In this document: in pieces, positions 1 to 37,580 of the stretch | Position numbering within the stretch: the stretch's first letter is position 1 | How the letters are laid out: the number at the start of each line of letters is the position of its first letter | NCBI GenBank assembly: GCA_020002185.1 | Contig: CM034542.1 | Coordinates: 57,267,650 to 57,331,649, forward strand | DNA length: 64,000 bases | From: Paraescarpia echinospica | Lineage: Eukaryota > Annelida > Polychaeta > Sabellida > Siboglinidae | Direction of reading: 5' to 3' | The notes under the pieces: generated by a model | Told to the model about the DNA's origin: nothing | Databases searched by the model: none | Seen by the model: only the letters and a program-made list of their open reading frames with translations | Made by a program: the position numbers and the translations under genes

Positions 1-1047
1 GATATTATCTTATGTAAGTAGTTTGATGGTTGTTACTTTATCTCCTGTATATTCTACCACATAATCAGGTTTGTTAAATCTTGTTTACAACTTATCGAAG
101 GCTAAGTGAGTTACCCTATTATCACTCACTATACTAAGGTGTTCTAAAATACTTTAACTAACTAACTTTAAGCACAACTGCTACTCAATATATGTTTATT
201 GCAACTTTATGAATTATGTTAAGGCAAGAATAATACTTATCAATCTGTAATTCCAGTTGTTTATCAACTTTTCTGCACCACCAATTTCTACGATCTATCT
301 CCATCAAATATAGCCTCGAACTACCATTCTACTGTACTTATAACAGAACTTATGACAAAATCTAGATTTTGGTTCTGTAGCGGCCATCTTGGATTGAGAA
401 AAAATCAAGCCAGTGGCAAGTGGCCACGCACCCAGAATTTCATCTAAACCCAAGTACTATTGAAAAATACTAAAAACTGATTGTAAACGTACACTGCAAG
501 CTTTTCTAGAAATATAGGGTCCTGCCACCAGACTATAATAAAATCAAAGGTTTAAAATGCTTTCGTTGTATTATCACCTGAGCAGCACTATATAGCAGTA
601 TGTATCAGGAATAGCACGTGTGAGTATAAAGACATATTCAAGAAACGTATCAAGTGCAAAACATAGAAAACTGTGAATGCAGTGCCGACTATTCCATGGC
701 GAGTCACTTTACAAACTGAAAATATACAGTAATGTTAAAATGGCTGCCATTTTGAAAATATAGCAGCCATCTTTGATGTTCAGGTATATTTGGAAAGCAT
801 AAAAACAAGACTTTAAACTGGCCAGCTTGAAATTTTTTTTTATTTATATCCCCAAAAATATTTGAAATAAAAATGCAGGCCATTTGGCAAAAAGTGGCTA
901 CCATCTTGGATTTTCAAATGGCTTGTTGACTGGATTTGAAGAATGTCCCAGTGAGAATATCTATGTTAAGTTTCATGCTTGTATCGCCATTTAAACGATA
1001 TTTCATCTAATCTGCTCTACTATAATAAAATATAAAGATTACACTAC
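1..1047. other. Intronic or 3' continuation of BRWD gene, no exon recognised
   Basis: This AT-rich stretch lies downstream of the last exon I can recognise in the minus-strand BRWD gene. I found no segment resembling the next part of the protein, which is the low-complexity linker before the bromodomains, and no repeat unit. The gene must continue to the left of the window, so this is most likely intron. Confidence 0.5.
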
Positions 1048-26237
<25,190 letters not shown>

Positions 26238-27267
26238 CTTATTGCATGTAAACGTCCCTAGATTATACTAGCAACATTATGCAGTCGCGAAAAAGGTATC
26301 CAAAGATAGGCCGTGTAACCCTATTTCTCCACATTGATTATTGAAACGATATTCAGACGTAAGTGGGCACCTGTTCGGTGTTTGTAAATGCGCGTATGTA
26401 TATAGTTCCTCGTATATCTACATTATTCTGTGACTGCATATGAATATTTTAATTGCATGTATACATGATATAGTTGTATTAAATTTTATACATGTTGGAG
26501 TGCACAATGTAGGTAATGTTTGATTGAAATAGTTGTTTAGCGCGTTGTAATACAATGGTAATGTCAAATTACGCCACAGCGAACTTGGTGACGTCAAACT
26601 GGCCTGCTTGGGTGCGAGTTCGCCAAGTGGAACGGATGAACTGGGGAAGAAGTTATTCGATGCTCGTCTTTCAAAAGGCTCTCGGCATAATGTATTAAAT
26701 GGAATTTCATAATGTTTGATCGGTAGGATTTCGCAAGGCGATTGACAAAAAGGAGGTTAGTATACCCGCTGTGACGGGAGGCGGCGTCTCTGCATTGTCC
26801 CTACCGTCAACGTGGTTGTGACCGCTGTCATTCCTGTTATCGTAATGTACAGGTGTAGAGGCTCCTGTCAAAGTCCTCCAAGTCTAGACCAAGGGTTACA
26901 ATTTACAGTTCTCGTCATTCGTGTTATTACAGCATGTTTGTTCTTGAATATAAAAGATAACAAGGCTTCCGATATGCCATTTCAAATAGGCATGTAGATT
27001 TACAGTGATTGCTTCAGAATGAAATTTCTCCTACATAATATTTACCTAAATAGGCTTAAAGTAAAAACAGTAAAATTGCCTTTGACCAATTACTACCTCA
27101 GGACTAGATCCAGTAATACTAGAACTCGCTCACACACTAAACCCTAGCCACTACATACGGCAGTGTTTTCGTGATCATCTACAACTCCTTGTGACTTGCC
27201 TTGTACATATTGAATATTTCCTTAACTTTATTTGGATAATCTTTTATTTAAAGTGAATTAAGTAAGA
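26238..27267. promoter_or_regulatory. Upstream region of BRWD gene (presumed promoter and 5' UTR)
   Basis: This is sequence 5' of the minus-strand BRWD start codon. I see no clear TATA box on the minus strand and no CpG-dense island. No gene is recognised on either strand. Confidence 0.35.
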
Positions 27268-27592
27268 ATAAGTTCTTATATAGCACAGTATCCAGTCCTT
27301 AGGACTGTTCAAAGCTCTAGTTTTTACTCCCTGGCAGACCTGTTCAATCAATCAGCATCTCAGCTTCTCTTGGAAGCATTCTGTCACATTGCAATTAATC
27401 CACAAAGACTTCTCGTACACAAATATCCACTGCTGTCTATAGCCAGTTACTCATACATACAACTGAGTGAATTGGAGCAATGTAGAGTGAATGAACTTGC
27501 CCAAGATTCGAAACGGTACCACAGAATTCCAACCTGGGTTCAATCGATTGGGAGTCAGATGCTCTAGGCACTGCACCACCGCATACCACATT
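27268..27592 (-). mobile_element. CORE-like tRNA-derived SINE, full-length copy
   Basis: On the minus strand this starts with a tRNA-like head (GCGGTGGTGCAGTGCCTAGA, then AACCCAGGTTGGAATTC resembling a B box). It continues with a CORE-type segment (TTGGGCAAGTTCATTCACTC) and ends in a tail with GACTGGATACTGTGC and ATATAAGAACTTA. Length is about 325 bp. Copies also occur at 5519, 27818, 28525 and 58614. Confidence 0.85.
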
Positions 27593-27817
27593 AAATCCAC
27601 TAGCTATTGATACTAACCCTATCCCTCACACCAGGGGAGTACCTAGTAGGCAGACACTGCTAATCATTTAGGCCAGTTAAGTAAGAAATGTCCTCGATTT
27701 GAATATATTGTCAACAATAGCCTGGAATATCCAGTCTCTGACTTTGTGATGTGGCGTCAACACTTGTCTTATAAAAGAGACCCTGGGACTGGAGCTCGAG
27801 ACACCATCACATTGTGA

Positions 27818-28132
27818 CAAAAAGTGGAGCACAGTGGCTAGAACATTTGACAATTGAGAGAACTCGGGTTATAATCCTATGCTGCTGTGTAGAACCTTGG
27901 GCAAGTTTGTTCACTGTACGTTGCTCCAGTTCATATAAATGAGTACCTGGCAATAGACAGCGGTGGATATTTGTGTACAAAAAGTCTTTGTGCATTAATT
28001 GCAGCATGGCTGAATGCTTCCCAGAGAATTCAAGATGGTGTCCGATTGAAAAGATCTGCCAGGGAGTAAAGTGGAAATAAGTGCTTTGAGCAGTCATGTG
28101 GACTGGATACTGTGTTATTTAAGAACTTAATT
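27818..28132 (+). mobile_element. CORE-like tRNA-derived SINE, full-length copy
   Basis: The head GGAGCACAGTGGCTAGAAC and a GGGTTATAATCC box are followed by the core ACCTTGGGCAAGTTTGTTCA and GTTGCTCCAGTTCA, then the tail ending AAGAACTTA. Orientation is opposite to the neighbouring copy at 27268-27592, so the two form a head-to-head pair about 230 bp apart. Confidence 0.85.
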
Positions 28133-28524
28133 GGTTACCCTGGGTCAGTGTAACCAATGAAATTTACTCTCCAGCTATTCCATTAAATAAGAGTAAACCT
28201 TTTTCAGTTGATATGAAGCATTCAAACTATCTTTTAAGATTGATTGCATTGACACAAATCACACTATTTTAAATAAAATGGAATAATGTTAGAGTATCTT
28301 TTTAGTAAAACTATCACAAACATATTTGCATTGTCTAAAACACTGTCATTAATTTGCATTCATAAATACAAGCTCAATCGCTGAAATGAAGTGATCTGTC
28401 ACCTTCAGAATGGTAGTGAATTTCAGTCGCAGTGGTAGATCTCCCACTGTTTGTGTACCTGTACTTGGCACAGTGACCCCCATATGTTTTCATTGTAAAT
28501 TGAAGCCGTTGAAGTACGTTCCTT

Positions 28525-28583
28525 GTGGGGCGCAGTGGTGCAGTCGATAGAGCATCAGACTCTTGACTGAGAGAACCCGGGTT
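28525..28583 (+). mobile_element. SINE tRNA-like head, isolated fragment
   Basis: GGGCGCAGTGGTGCAGTCGA, then AGAGCATCAGACTCTTGACT and GAACCCGGGTT, match the SINE head of the nearby copies. The body is missing. It is not a functional tRNA gene: no acceptor-stem pairing follows the B-box region. Confidence 0.65.
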
Positions 28584-29844
28584 GTGTTTGTTCTTCCAAA
28601 ATGAAGTGTGATGTCGAATTTTAATGTTGTGACAATATAGTGATACACTTGTCATGTTTATTTAAATGTATTGCTTCGCAGGCTGTGTATCACAATATAT
28701 TGATGATCAGTCATTACAACAAGGGACTAATGCAGGATAATATTTTTGCCCGTCATGACAGCGCCATGCATCATGTGCCTGGAAATTTTACCCATCCAAA
28801 TGACAGGTTGACACAATTCTTACCCATTCCTGGTTGATATATATATATAATTGTATACATATATATATATATACATATATATAGTGACCATGTTAATAAA
28901 AACACAGCGTCACCAGTAGAATAACATTTTGTTTTATGCAAACCATTGAGATCTAATCATTTTAATGTGCTTTTTCCTAATCACACTAAAATTCATCATT
29001 CTATTTCAATTTTGCATAGTTTACCATGTCTTCATGTTTGTTATAATAGAAAGTTCCTGCCAATCCCCCGCTCTACGCCAACATTGAAATTAGCAATAAT
29101 TTTATTACTAGCAGGAGATGTAAGTCTCAATCCTGGGCCATCTGTTAAACGAAACATTCGGGTGGCCACTACAAACGTTCGATCTGTACGAGATAAGACA
29201 GCCTCACTAAGTGATTTATTAATTTCAAAGAAAGTAAACATTCTAGCTGTAACTGAGACCTGGCTCAGACCACATGCTACACATGCATGCATTGCTGATG
29301 TTTCCCCTTCTGGTTACACCTTTCACCATCGACCACGTTTAGTCGGCCGTGGAGGTGGTGTTGGCTTTCTTATATCACAGCAGTTCAAAATTAAATTACA
29401 TTCTAACCCTGAATACTCTAGTTTTTAGTCCATCTGTGCAGAAATTTCAGATTCTTCTTTCTCCGCACACTTTGTTTGTATCTATCGCCCTCCAGGACAT
29501 CCGGCCAATTTCTTTGAAGACTCAGGATATGTTGGAAAATCTGGCAGTTACATTCAGAATTTTACATTCTTGGTGATTTTAACTCTTTAGCCCTCAAGTC
29601 GGTCAATGACGGTCAGGCAAATTCTCCTCAAGTCGGGCATTGACGGTCAGCTCATACAGCACTGTGGAATAATTCGATTTGTGTGGTTCCATCTAGTGAT
29701 CAAGCGATACACTAAATGTGACACATATCTAGAGCTATCAGAGGGAATTATGGGTATTTTGAAAACATCCGTTCTCAATTTTATTCACCGCGATTTTGCA
29801 AGTTTGACAGCTGTTGAAAAACAATTGTTTTGGGACATTTAAAA

Positions 29845-32318
29845 ATGGCCTCCGGCCGCCGCTTATATACAGCAGCAGAGGCAGCGCGTCAGATACAAGA
29901 AGCTGATACAAGCGAGCTTGACGACGCTGATTCAGACATTGAAATCGAGGTATGTTTACGCAAATTCGGAAACAAATTCCGATGTGACAGTGACAGGTCA
30001 GCCGAGGTCAGGGGATGAAAACAATAACAATGTTCGGTGGCGGTGGGAAGTCAAGGAAGTGGCTTCGTTCCGAGCCCCAGGCATTGCCTTACTAGTAAAG
30101 ACTAAAGTAAATATTACTAAGTTCTATTGATGAATAAATTGTTAGAATTATATTTTGAATACAGCCAGGATGATGGCTGCCGTCTAGACTAGGACTAACC
30201 GTAGGAGTAGGTGTAGACATACTTAGGTATCACATAGTCATAGTCATACATGGTTAGGACTATGTGAAGGAGTGGCACTATGTTTAGGTCTAAGACTAGA
30301 TCATGACATACTCTAGTTATATAGATTGCAGGTCAATAATACTTATATCACATCTGGCACATAGTAGTCACTAGAATTTCTAACAATAGGCAGTATTTGT
30401 GAATGCAAGAATAATTTTGTTTAGTTTGAGGATTTTATATATAGATATGTATTTATAAATGTCACAATCGTCAATGGCCTAATTTTTATACATTGCAATG
30501 TGTAATATATGATGTGTCATTTATATTGCGTAATTATATTTGCAGTTGAATGAGTCTGAATCAAGTGATGACTATGAGCCAGCGGTGAGCACTGAGGAGG
30601 ACAGTGATTCAGATGGTCAAGCACCACCCGTTCCAACACCTGCCAAAGTGGTGCGCAGCTCTGGGCGAGCTCGTGGAAGAGCTAGGGTGCGGGCTGCTCC
30701 GCGTGGACGTGGGCGTGGACGTGGTCGCCGTGCACGAGTCGACCCTGAGACAATAGTGCCAGAGCCTGGGTGGCGAAAGACTGCGGACGCTGATCCACCG
30801 ACTGTTGCCGTTTTCACTGCCCCGCAGGGCCCAACGACTCCTCTACCTGCCAACACTCCTCCAATCAGCTTCTTTGACCAGATCTTTGGTGATGATTTTT
30901 TCGACAATCTTGCTGCTGCGACCAATGACAACGCTGCCACTAAGGCTCCCCCCGCTGCAGGAGTCGCTGGGGCTGAAGTCAATGCGAACGTGACTTCCGA
31001 CCGACATTGGCAGGCGACAAACCCGGCGGAGATGAAGGCATTCATTGCCATCAACATCATAATGGGGATCAAGGACTTGCCTGAGTATGTGGACTATTGG
31101 TCGACAGATCCTATTCTGCATGATGCGTTCGTCGCCAAGATCATGCCTCGTAGAAGGTACGAAAAGCTGTGCCAGTTTATGCACTGCTCCATCGCTGCTG
31201 ATGAAGACCGGGCCGACAAGTTGACCAAGGTGCGCCCTCTCATCACTCTGTGTCAGCGCAACTTCAATGCCTGCTTTGCACCCAGCAAGGATTTGTCTGT
31301 TGATGAGGCTGTGGTGCAGTTTGATGGCCGGCTTTCTTGGAAGCAGTATCTGCCCAAGAAGCCGGTCAAATGGGGGATCAAGCTATGGTGCCTCTGCGAC
31401 GCAGCCACCGGTTACTGCCTCGCCTTCACCGTGTACACCGGCGCGGAGACGGGAGATGTCGCTCCCACGCACGATCTCGGCTACCGCGTAGTCATGGAGC
31501 TGATGAGCGCCTACCTCAATGAGCAACGTCACGTTTATGCTGATAATTACTTCACAACGGTGACGCTCGCGAAGGATTTGCTTCGGCATGGCACATACCT
31601 CTGTGGGACGACACGATCACACCGCCGCGAGTTTCCCAAATCACTTGCGTCTGCTACGTTGCAGCCAGGCGAGTCTCTCAAGTGGACAAATGATGATGGT
31701 GTGATGTTGCTGAAGTGGCGAGACAAGCGCGATGTGTTTATGGTGGCGACAAATGACGCAGGGCTTGATGAGGTGAGGAGAGTGCGACGGCACAACGTAG
31801 AAGTCGATCTACCAGTGCCCACATGTGTCAAGCGATACAACGGATTGATGGGCGGAGTCGACAGGCTGGACCAACTTCGTGCCTACTACAGTGTGGGACG
31901 TGCGGGCAAGAGGTGGTGGAAATACATCTTCTGGGGGTTGTTGAACATTGGCATCATCAACGCTTTCATCCTCTGGAAGATGGTCAACCAGCACCAGCCT
32001 GCCCACACTCGTGCCACTTCACTAAAGATGTGGAAGCTGCGTCTCATCCATAACATGGTGGACGACTACGAGACCACTCGTGTGGCACGTTGCGCGCCGG
32101 CTGTTGACAATCTTGTCGTTGAGCACGTCGTCTCCGACACTATCGTGCCAGGACACCCCTTGGTTCGTTTCCAGGGTCGGGGACGGTCATGCAGGCAGTG
32201 TGCCCGTCAAAAGAAGAAAACGGCGAAGGGCCGTTTTGTGGAGAGCCGGTTCGGTTGCGACAGGTGCAAGGCATACCTGTGTGGTTCGGGGCCCTGCTTT
32301 CTGGCATATCACCAGTAG
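29845..32318 (+). CDS. piggyBac transposase, intact, one intron
   Basis: DDD transposase that cuts and pastes at TTAA. Exon 1 (29845-29949, 35 codons, MASGRRLYTAAEAARQIQEA) ends at GAG with donor GTATGT. Exon 2 (30546-32318) follows a TATATTTGCAG acceptor in phase 0, giving a predicted 625 residues. The N-terminus is acidic, then Arg/Gly-rich (GRARGRARVR, RGRGRGRGRR). Catalytic aspartates are at residues 288 (SVDEA, 31302), 368 (YADNYFTT, 31542) and 474 (GGVDRLDQ, 31860), with D477 after it; spacing of 80 and 106 matches piggyBac. The C-terminus has a Cys-rich zinc-binding domain (CRQC, CDRC, LCGSGPC). Codon use is GC-rich compared with the host LINE. No internal stop or frameshift is seen. 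The intron assignment is inferred from splice sites and phase; exon 2 alone lacks a good ATG near its start. Confidence 0.93.
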
Positions 32319-32987
32319 AGATGTGTCATGATCTGATCTGTAATAAATGCTGTAAACTTCTCATAATTTGTTATCAATACATTGTTGAACATTCAGTTAT
32401 ATATCTATCTGTCAACCAATGAAATATGCGCATCATAATATAATCGTTGTCTTTATAATTGGTCATCCATGATTTAGATTGATTATTAGTAGTATAATAA
32501 AGTAGGCTAAGAGTAGGGCTAGGCTGCAGTATGATGAGTCTGTCTATGGCTATCAAACTAAGTCTATGTCCTGGCACTAGTGTGTGTTTATTATGGATGT
32601 TGGTGCAAAAAATTTGTAACATATTATTACAAATTATATATCAATGTGTAGATAATTTAATGTTCTTTCAGATAAACACAACTTGTAGCAGTAAAAAGTC
32701 AAGCATAAAAAAGTTACACCGCAAAAAAAAATCTTTTTTTGTCAATAATTTTTTTTTTTAGTATCAAGCCAGGAATGGTCAACATATTTTGAAGATACAG
32801 CAGCAAATTTGATACCACTGTGTAGGCAATTAAATTCTCTACACAATAACTACAACTTGCAATTGTGAGAATTGAATAATAAAGGCGCTAGAGCAAAAAA
32901 ACTGGCACACACGATATTTTTTTTAAATTAGGTCAAATATCTGAGGAGGCGCAGGCTTCATATTAAAATCGTGTGAGTGCTAAAGGG
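32319..32987. other. piggyBac 3' untranslated and terminal region
   Basis: Non-coding, AT-rich sequence between the transposase stop and the right terminal repeat. It includes poly(A/T) runs near 32723-32760. Confidence 0.7.
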
Positions 32988-35317
32988 TTAATCTACATTT
33001 GGATATACCTTCTTCAACTACAGCTACGTTTGATGATATTCTGGCATCATTTGATTTGAAACAACATGTTACCTTTTCGACACATATACATGGCCATTGG
33101 CTTGACCTCTTGATAACCCGTTCAACTTGTAATAATATCCAAGCACCTACTGTTTCAGATGGGTTATCAGACCACCATACTGTCATTGCCAATATTAACG
33201 GTTCTATAGCCCCTTTACAATTGAAACACAATGTGTCTTACAGAGCCATTCATAGGATTGACATTACAGCTTTAATGGCTGATATCCTTACATCTGACCT
33301 TATCACAGATCCAAAAAAACATCTATCTGACTTATATAAACAGTACTGTCAAGTACTCAATGCATTACTTGACAAACATGCACCTATAAAATCCAAATGG
33401 GTGTCAGAAATGCCACCGGCTCCATGGATGACTTCCGAAATTATACTATCTAAAAAGCGTCGTCGTTATTTAGAGCATGTATGGCGCAAATCACGCTCGC
33501 CATTAGATAGATCGCGCTATTCTAAGCAATGTCACCTCTGTAACAGACAAATGGCTAAAGCTAAATCAGATTATTTTACAAATATGGTCATAAATAAGTC
33601 TGATAATCCGCGTCAGTTATGGAACTGCATCAATAACATTCTATACAGACGGCCTACTCCATCGCTACCTGATCATGTGTCAATTAAGTCTCTATGTGAT
33701 TCGTTCTCTAATCACTTCAAGAATAAAATCAGTATTATTCGTTCTGCTTTCCCACGTCATAATATAAGTAATGTCAGTGTGGACTTTCCACAAGTAAATT
33801 CTCAACTTGTATCATTTGAACCTGCAACAGTTGATGAAGTTAGGAAAATAATTATGTCCTCCTCAAATAAATCTTGTGCACTTGATCCATTTCCAACAAT
33901 ACTGCTAAAAGCATGTCTCGATACACTAATTGGACCTATAACAAATATTATAAATGCATCACTTTGCTGTGGCTGTTTTCCTGATGATTTTAAGTATGCC
34001 CATGTCACACCACTTCTTAAGAAGTCATCTCTGCCTAAACAAGACCTAAACAGTTATAGACCTATTTCTAATCTCAGCTTCATTTCCAAAATACTAGAAA
34101 AGGTTGTAGCAAGTCGTCTAAGGTCTCACATTAGCACAAATGTCTTAAATAATGTGTCACAATCAGCATATAGGCAGTTTCACTACAAAGACATAACTTA
34201 GATCATCATCTTTATGCTGATGATACTCAGATCTACATTTCGTTGGCTACCCCGGATACAAATCGCTCCCTTAACCAACTTAGTGATTGCCTTCAAGATA
34301 TTTTCCACTGGATGACTGACAGCAAGTTGAAATTAAATGCAAATAAAACTGAATTGATCATTATTGGTACTCCAATGCAGCGTTGTAAACTGGATGGTTT
34401 TTTTCCTATGCGTATTTTGAATCAGTATATCACGCCAGCAACCTCGGTGCGGAATCTAGGAGTGATCTTTGATAGTAACTTCAATTTCCGACAACACATA
34501 TCTCAAACATGTCGCTGCTGTTTTTATCATATTCGTGATCTTCGCCGTACTCGTCGGTATATGTCATTTTCTGTTGCTAAGACTATTGCAACAGCGCTTG
34601 TTAGCAGCAGACTTGACTATTGCAATTCCCTCCTTTATAATATCGCTAGCAAGGATATCACAAAACTTCAGCGTGTCCAAAATTGTCTAGCAAGAGTAGT
34701 TACAAGATCTCCTCGTTTTTCTCGCTCTGTACCACTTTTGAAGTCTTTGCATTGGCTTCCTGTACGATATCGTATAATATTTAAGATCTGTACCATTACA
34801 TACCAGGCACTGTCCAATAAGCAACCATCTTATTTGCATTTATTGCTTACTCCTGTAAGAAAACCTATGCAGCTTCGATCATCTAGTTTTGACCTACTTT
34901 TTGTTCCTAGAGTCAACACTAACATTGGAACTAGGGCTTTTTCTGTTGCTGCACCAACTCTTTGGAATATGCTTCTTCTTAGTGTTAGATCAGTTGAAAA
35001 TATTAAAAAATTCCGTCGTCATTTAAAAACGTATCTTTACAACCTTGCTCCCTAACACCTTGACCCATCTGTTGACAACTGGAAAACTACTTATGGATTT
35101 TGAGATTGACCAACCCTTTTGTTTTGATGCGCCTCTGAGCTTGGTTTCTAAGGATTTAGGCGCAATAGAAGTTATCTTATTATTATTAACCAAATCAATG
35201 TGTCGCCAGCAAGAGCCTGCAACATGACAACAATATCAGTAACATTAGAAACAACCAAGCAGCTTCGAGTTGAAAAATTAAATTGTGGATTGACCACATG
35301 CTAACCACGCTGAATGC

Positions 35318-37580
35318 AACGACATGGGCAGAGATGACAACGACGAACGCGGCGACACGGGCAGAGATGACGGCAACGAACGTGACTACACAGGCAGAGA
35401 TGATGACAACGAACATGACGACACGGGCAGAGATGACGATGACGAACATGACGACAAGGGCAGAGATGATGGCGACGAACATGACGACATGGGCAGAGAT
35501 GACGGCAACGAACGTGACGATACAGGCAGAGATGATGACAACGAACGTGACGACACAGGCAGAGATGATGACAACGAACGTGACGACACAGGCAGAGATG
35601 ATGACAACGAACGTGACGACACAGGCAGACATGATGACAACGAACATGACGACATGGGCAGAGATGATGACAACGAACGTGACGACATGGGCAGAGATGA
35701 TGACAACGAACGTGACGACATGGGCAGAGATGATGACAACGAACGTGACGACACAGGCAGAGATGATGACAACGAACGTGACGACACAGGCAGACATGAT
35801 GACAACGAACATGACGACATGGGCAGAGATGATGACAACGAACGTGACGACATGGGCAGAGATGATGACAACGAACGTGACGACATGGGCAGAGATGATG
35901 ACAACGAACATGACGACAAGGACAGAGATGATGACGACGAACATGACGACAAGGGCAGAGGTGATGGCGACGAACATGACGATAAGGGCAGATATGATGA
36001 CAACGAACATGACGACAAGGGCAGAGATGACGGCAATGAACGTGACGACACAGGCAGAGATGATGACAACGAACGTGACGACATGGGCAGAGATGACGAC
36101 GACGAACATGACGACAAGGGCAGATATGATGGGGACGAACATGACGATAAGGGCAGAGATGATGACAACGAACGTGACGACATGGGCAGAGATGACAACG
36201 ACGAACATGACGACAAGGGCAGAGATGATGGCGACGAACATGACGACAAGGGCAGAGATGATGACAACGAACATGACGACAAGGGCAGAGATGATGACAA
36301 CGAACGTGACGACATGGGCAGAGATGACGACGACGAACATGACGACAAGGGCAGAGATGACGATGACGAACGCGACGACACAGGCAGAAATGGCGATGAC
36401 ACGGGCAGAGATGACGACGACGAACGTGACGACACAGGCAGAGATGATGACAACGAACGTGACAACATGGGCAGAGATGACGACGACGAACATGACGACA
36501 AGGGCAGAGATGATGGCGACGAACGTGACGACACAGGCAGAGATGATGGCGACGAACATGACGACAAGGGCAGAGATGATGGCGACGAACGCAGCGACAC
36601 GGGCAGAGATGACGGCAACGAACGTGGCGACATGGGCAGAGATGATGACAACGAACGTGACGACACAGGCAGAGATGATGACAACGAACGTGACGTCATG
36701 GGCAGAGATGGTGACAACGAACATGACGACATGGGCAGAGATGATGACGACGAACGTGACGACATGGGCAGAGATGATGACGACGAACATGACGACAAGG
36801 GCAGAGATGATGACAACGAACGTGATGACACGGGCAGAGATGATGGCGACGAATATGACGACATGGGCAAAGATGATGACGACGAACGTGACGACATGGG
36901 CAGAGATGATCACAACGAATGTGACGACATGGGCAGAGATGATCACAACGAAGGTGACGACATGGGCAGAGATGATGACAACGAACATGACGACAAGGGC
37001 AGAGATGATGACAACGAACTTGACGACACAGGCAGAGATGATGACAACGAACGTGACGACATGGGCAGAGATGATGGCGACGAACATGACGACATGGGCA
37101 GAGATGACGACAACGAACGTGACGACATGGGCAGAGATGACGACGACGAACATGACGACAAGGGCAGAGATGATGGCGACGAATGTGACGACACAGGCAG
37201 AGATGATGACAACGAACGTAACGACACAGGCAGAGATGATGACAACGAACGTGACGACACAGGCAGAGATGATGACAACGAACGTGACGACAAGGGCAGA
37301 GATGATGACAACGAACATGACGACACAGGCAGAGATGACGGCAACGAACGTGACGACACAGGCAGAGATGATGACAACGAACGTGATGACATGGGCAGAG
37401 ATGACGATGACGAACGTGACGACACGGGCAGAGATGACGGTGACGAACGCGACGACACAGGCAGAGATGACGACGACGAACGCGACGACATGGGCAGAGA
37501 TGATGAAGACGAACACGACGACATGGGCAGAGATGACGACATTGACGAACGCGACGACACGGGCAGAGATATCACCGATG
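35318..37580. repeat. 33-bp minisatellite, ~69 copies, open in most frames
   Basis: The unit GGCAGAGATGATGACAACGA plus ACGTGACGACATG encodes an 11-residue motif in every stop-free frame: GRDDDNERDDM and TTRAEMMTTNV on plus, VVTFVVIISAC and SSRSLSSSLPM on minus. Frames of 500-790 codons therefore overlap on both strands. It lies between the LINE 3' end and the DHDDS gene. Without a start context, splice sites or a conserved flank, I call it a satellite and not a gene. Confidence 0.95.

Larger units (their letters stand above)
29579..32991 (+). mobile_element. Complete piggyBac transposon with TTAA target duplication
   Basis: TTAA lies at 29579-29582 and 32988-32991. Inside it, the left end CTCTTTAGCCCTCA and the right end (reverse complement) CCCTTTAGCACTCA form a 14-bp terminal inverted repeat with two mismatches. 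The left end also carries a subterminal direct repeat, CCTCAAGTCGG plus TGACGGTCAG, near 29590-29613 and 29627-29650. The element is about 3.4 kb with one transposase gene. Removing it with one TTAA restores the LINE reading frame at the insertion point, which proves the boundaries. Confidence 0.95.
28946..35195 (+). mobile_element. L2/CR1-type non-LTR retrotransposon, broken and interrupted by piggyBac
   Basis: The left part (28946-29578) encodes AGDVSLNPGP, an APE-type endonuclease start (VRSVRDKTASLSDLL, TETWLRP, GRGGGVGFLIS) and YRPPGHPANFF, with at least two frameshifts. The right part (32992-35055) continues the same protein in phase: GDF before the insertion and NLHLDIP after, then the endonuclease LSDHHT motif and the linker and finger regions. 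A jump occurs near 34180-34210 from QSAYRQ directly to HLYADDTQIYIS, so a large internal part of reverse transcriptase, including the GVPQGS motif, is deleted. The C-terminal part (34243-35055) is open. The 3' UTR ends in TTATTATTATTAA near 35190. The copy is non-autonomous and dead. Confidence 0.9.

Noticed and set aside
28525..28583. tRNA gene
   Set aside because: It has A/B-box-like words but no pairing acceptor stem, and it matches the head of the neighbouring SINE copies.
30540..30545. Transposase starting at the beginning of the long open frame (30540)
   Set aside because: The frame opens with a non-ATG codon straddling a TTTGCAG acceptor. Exon 1 at 29845 supplies a proper ATG and matching phase.
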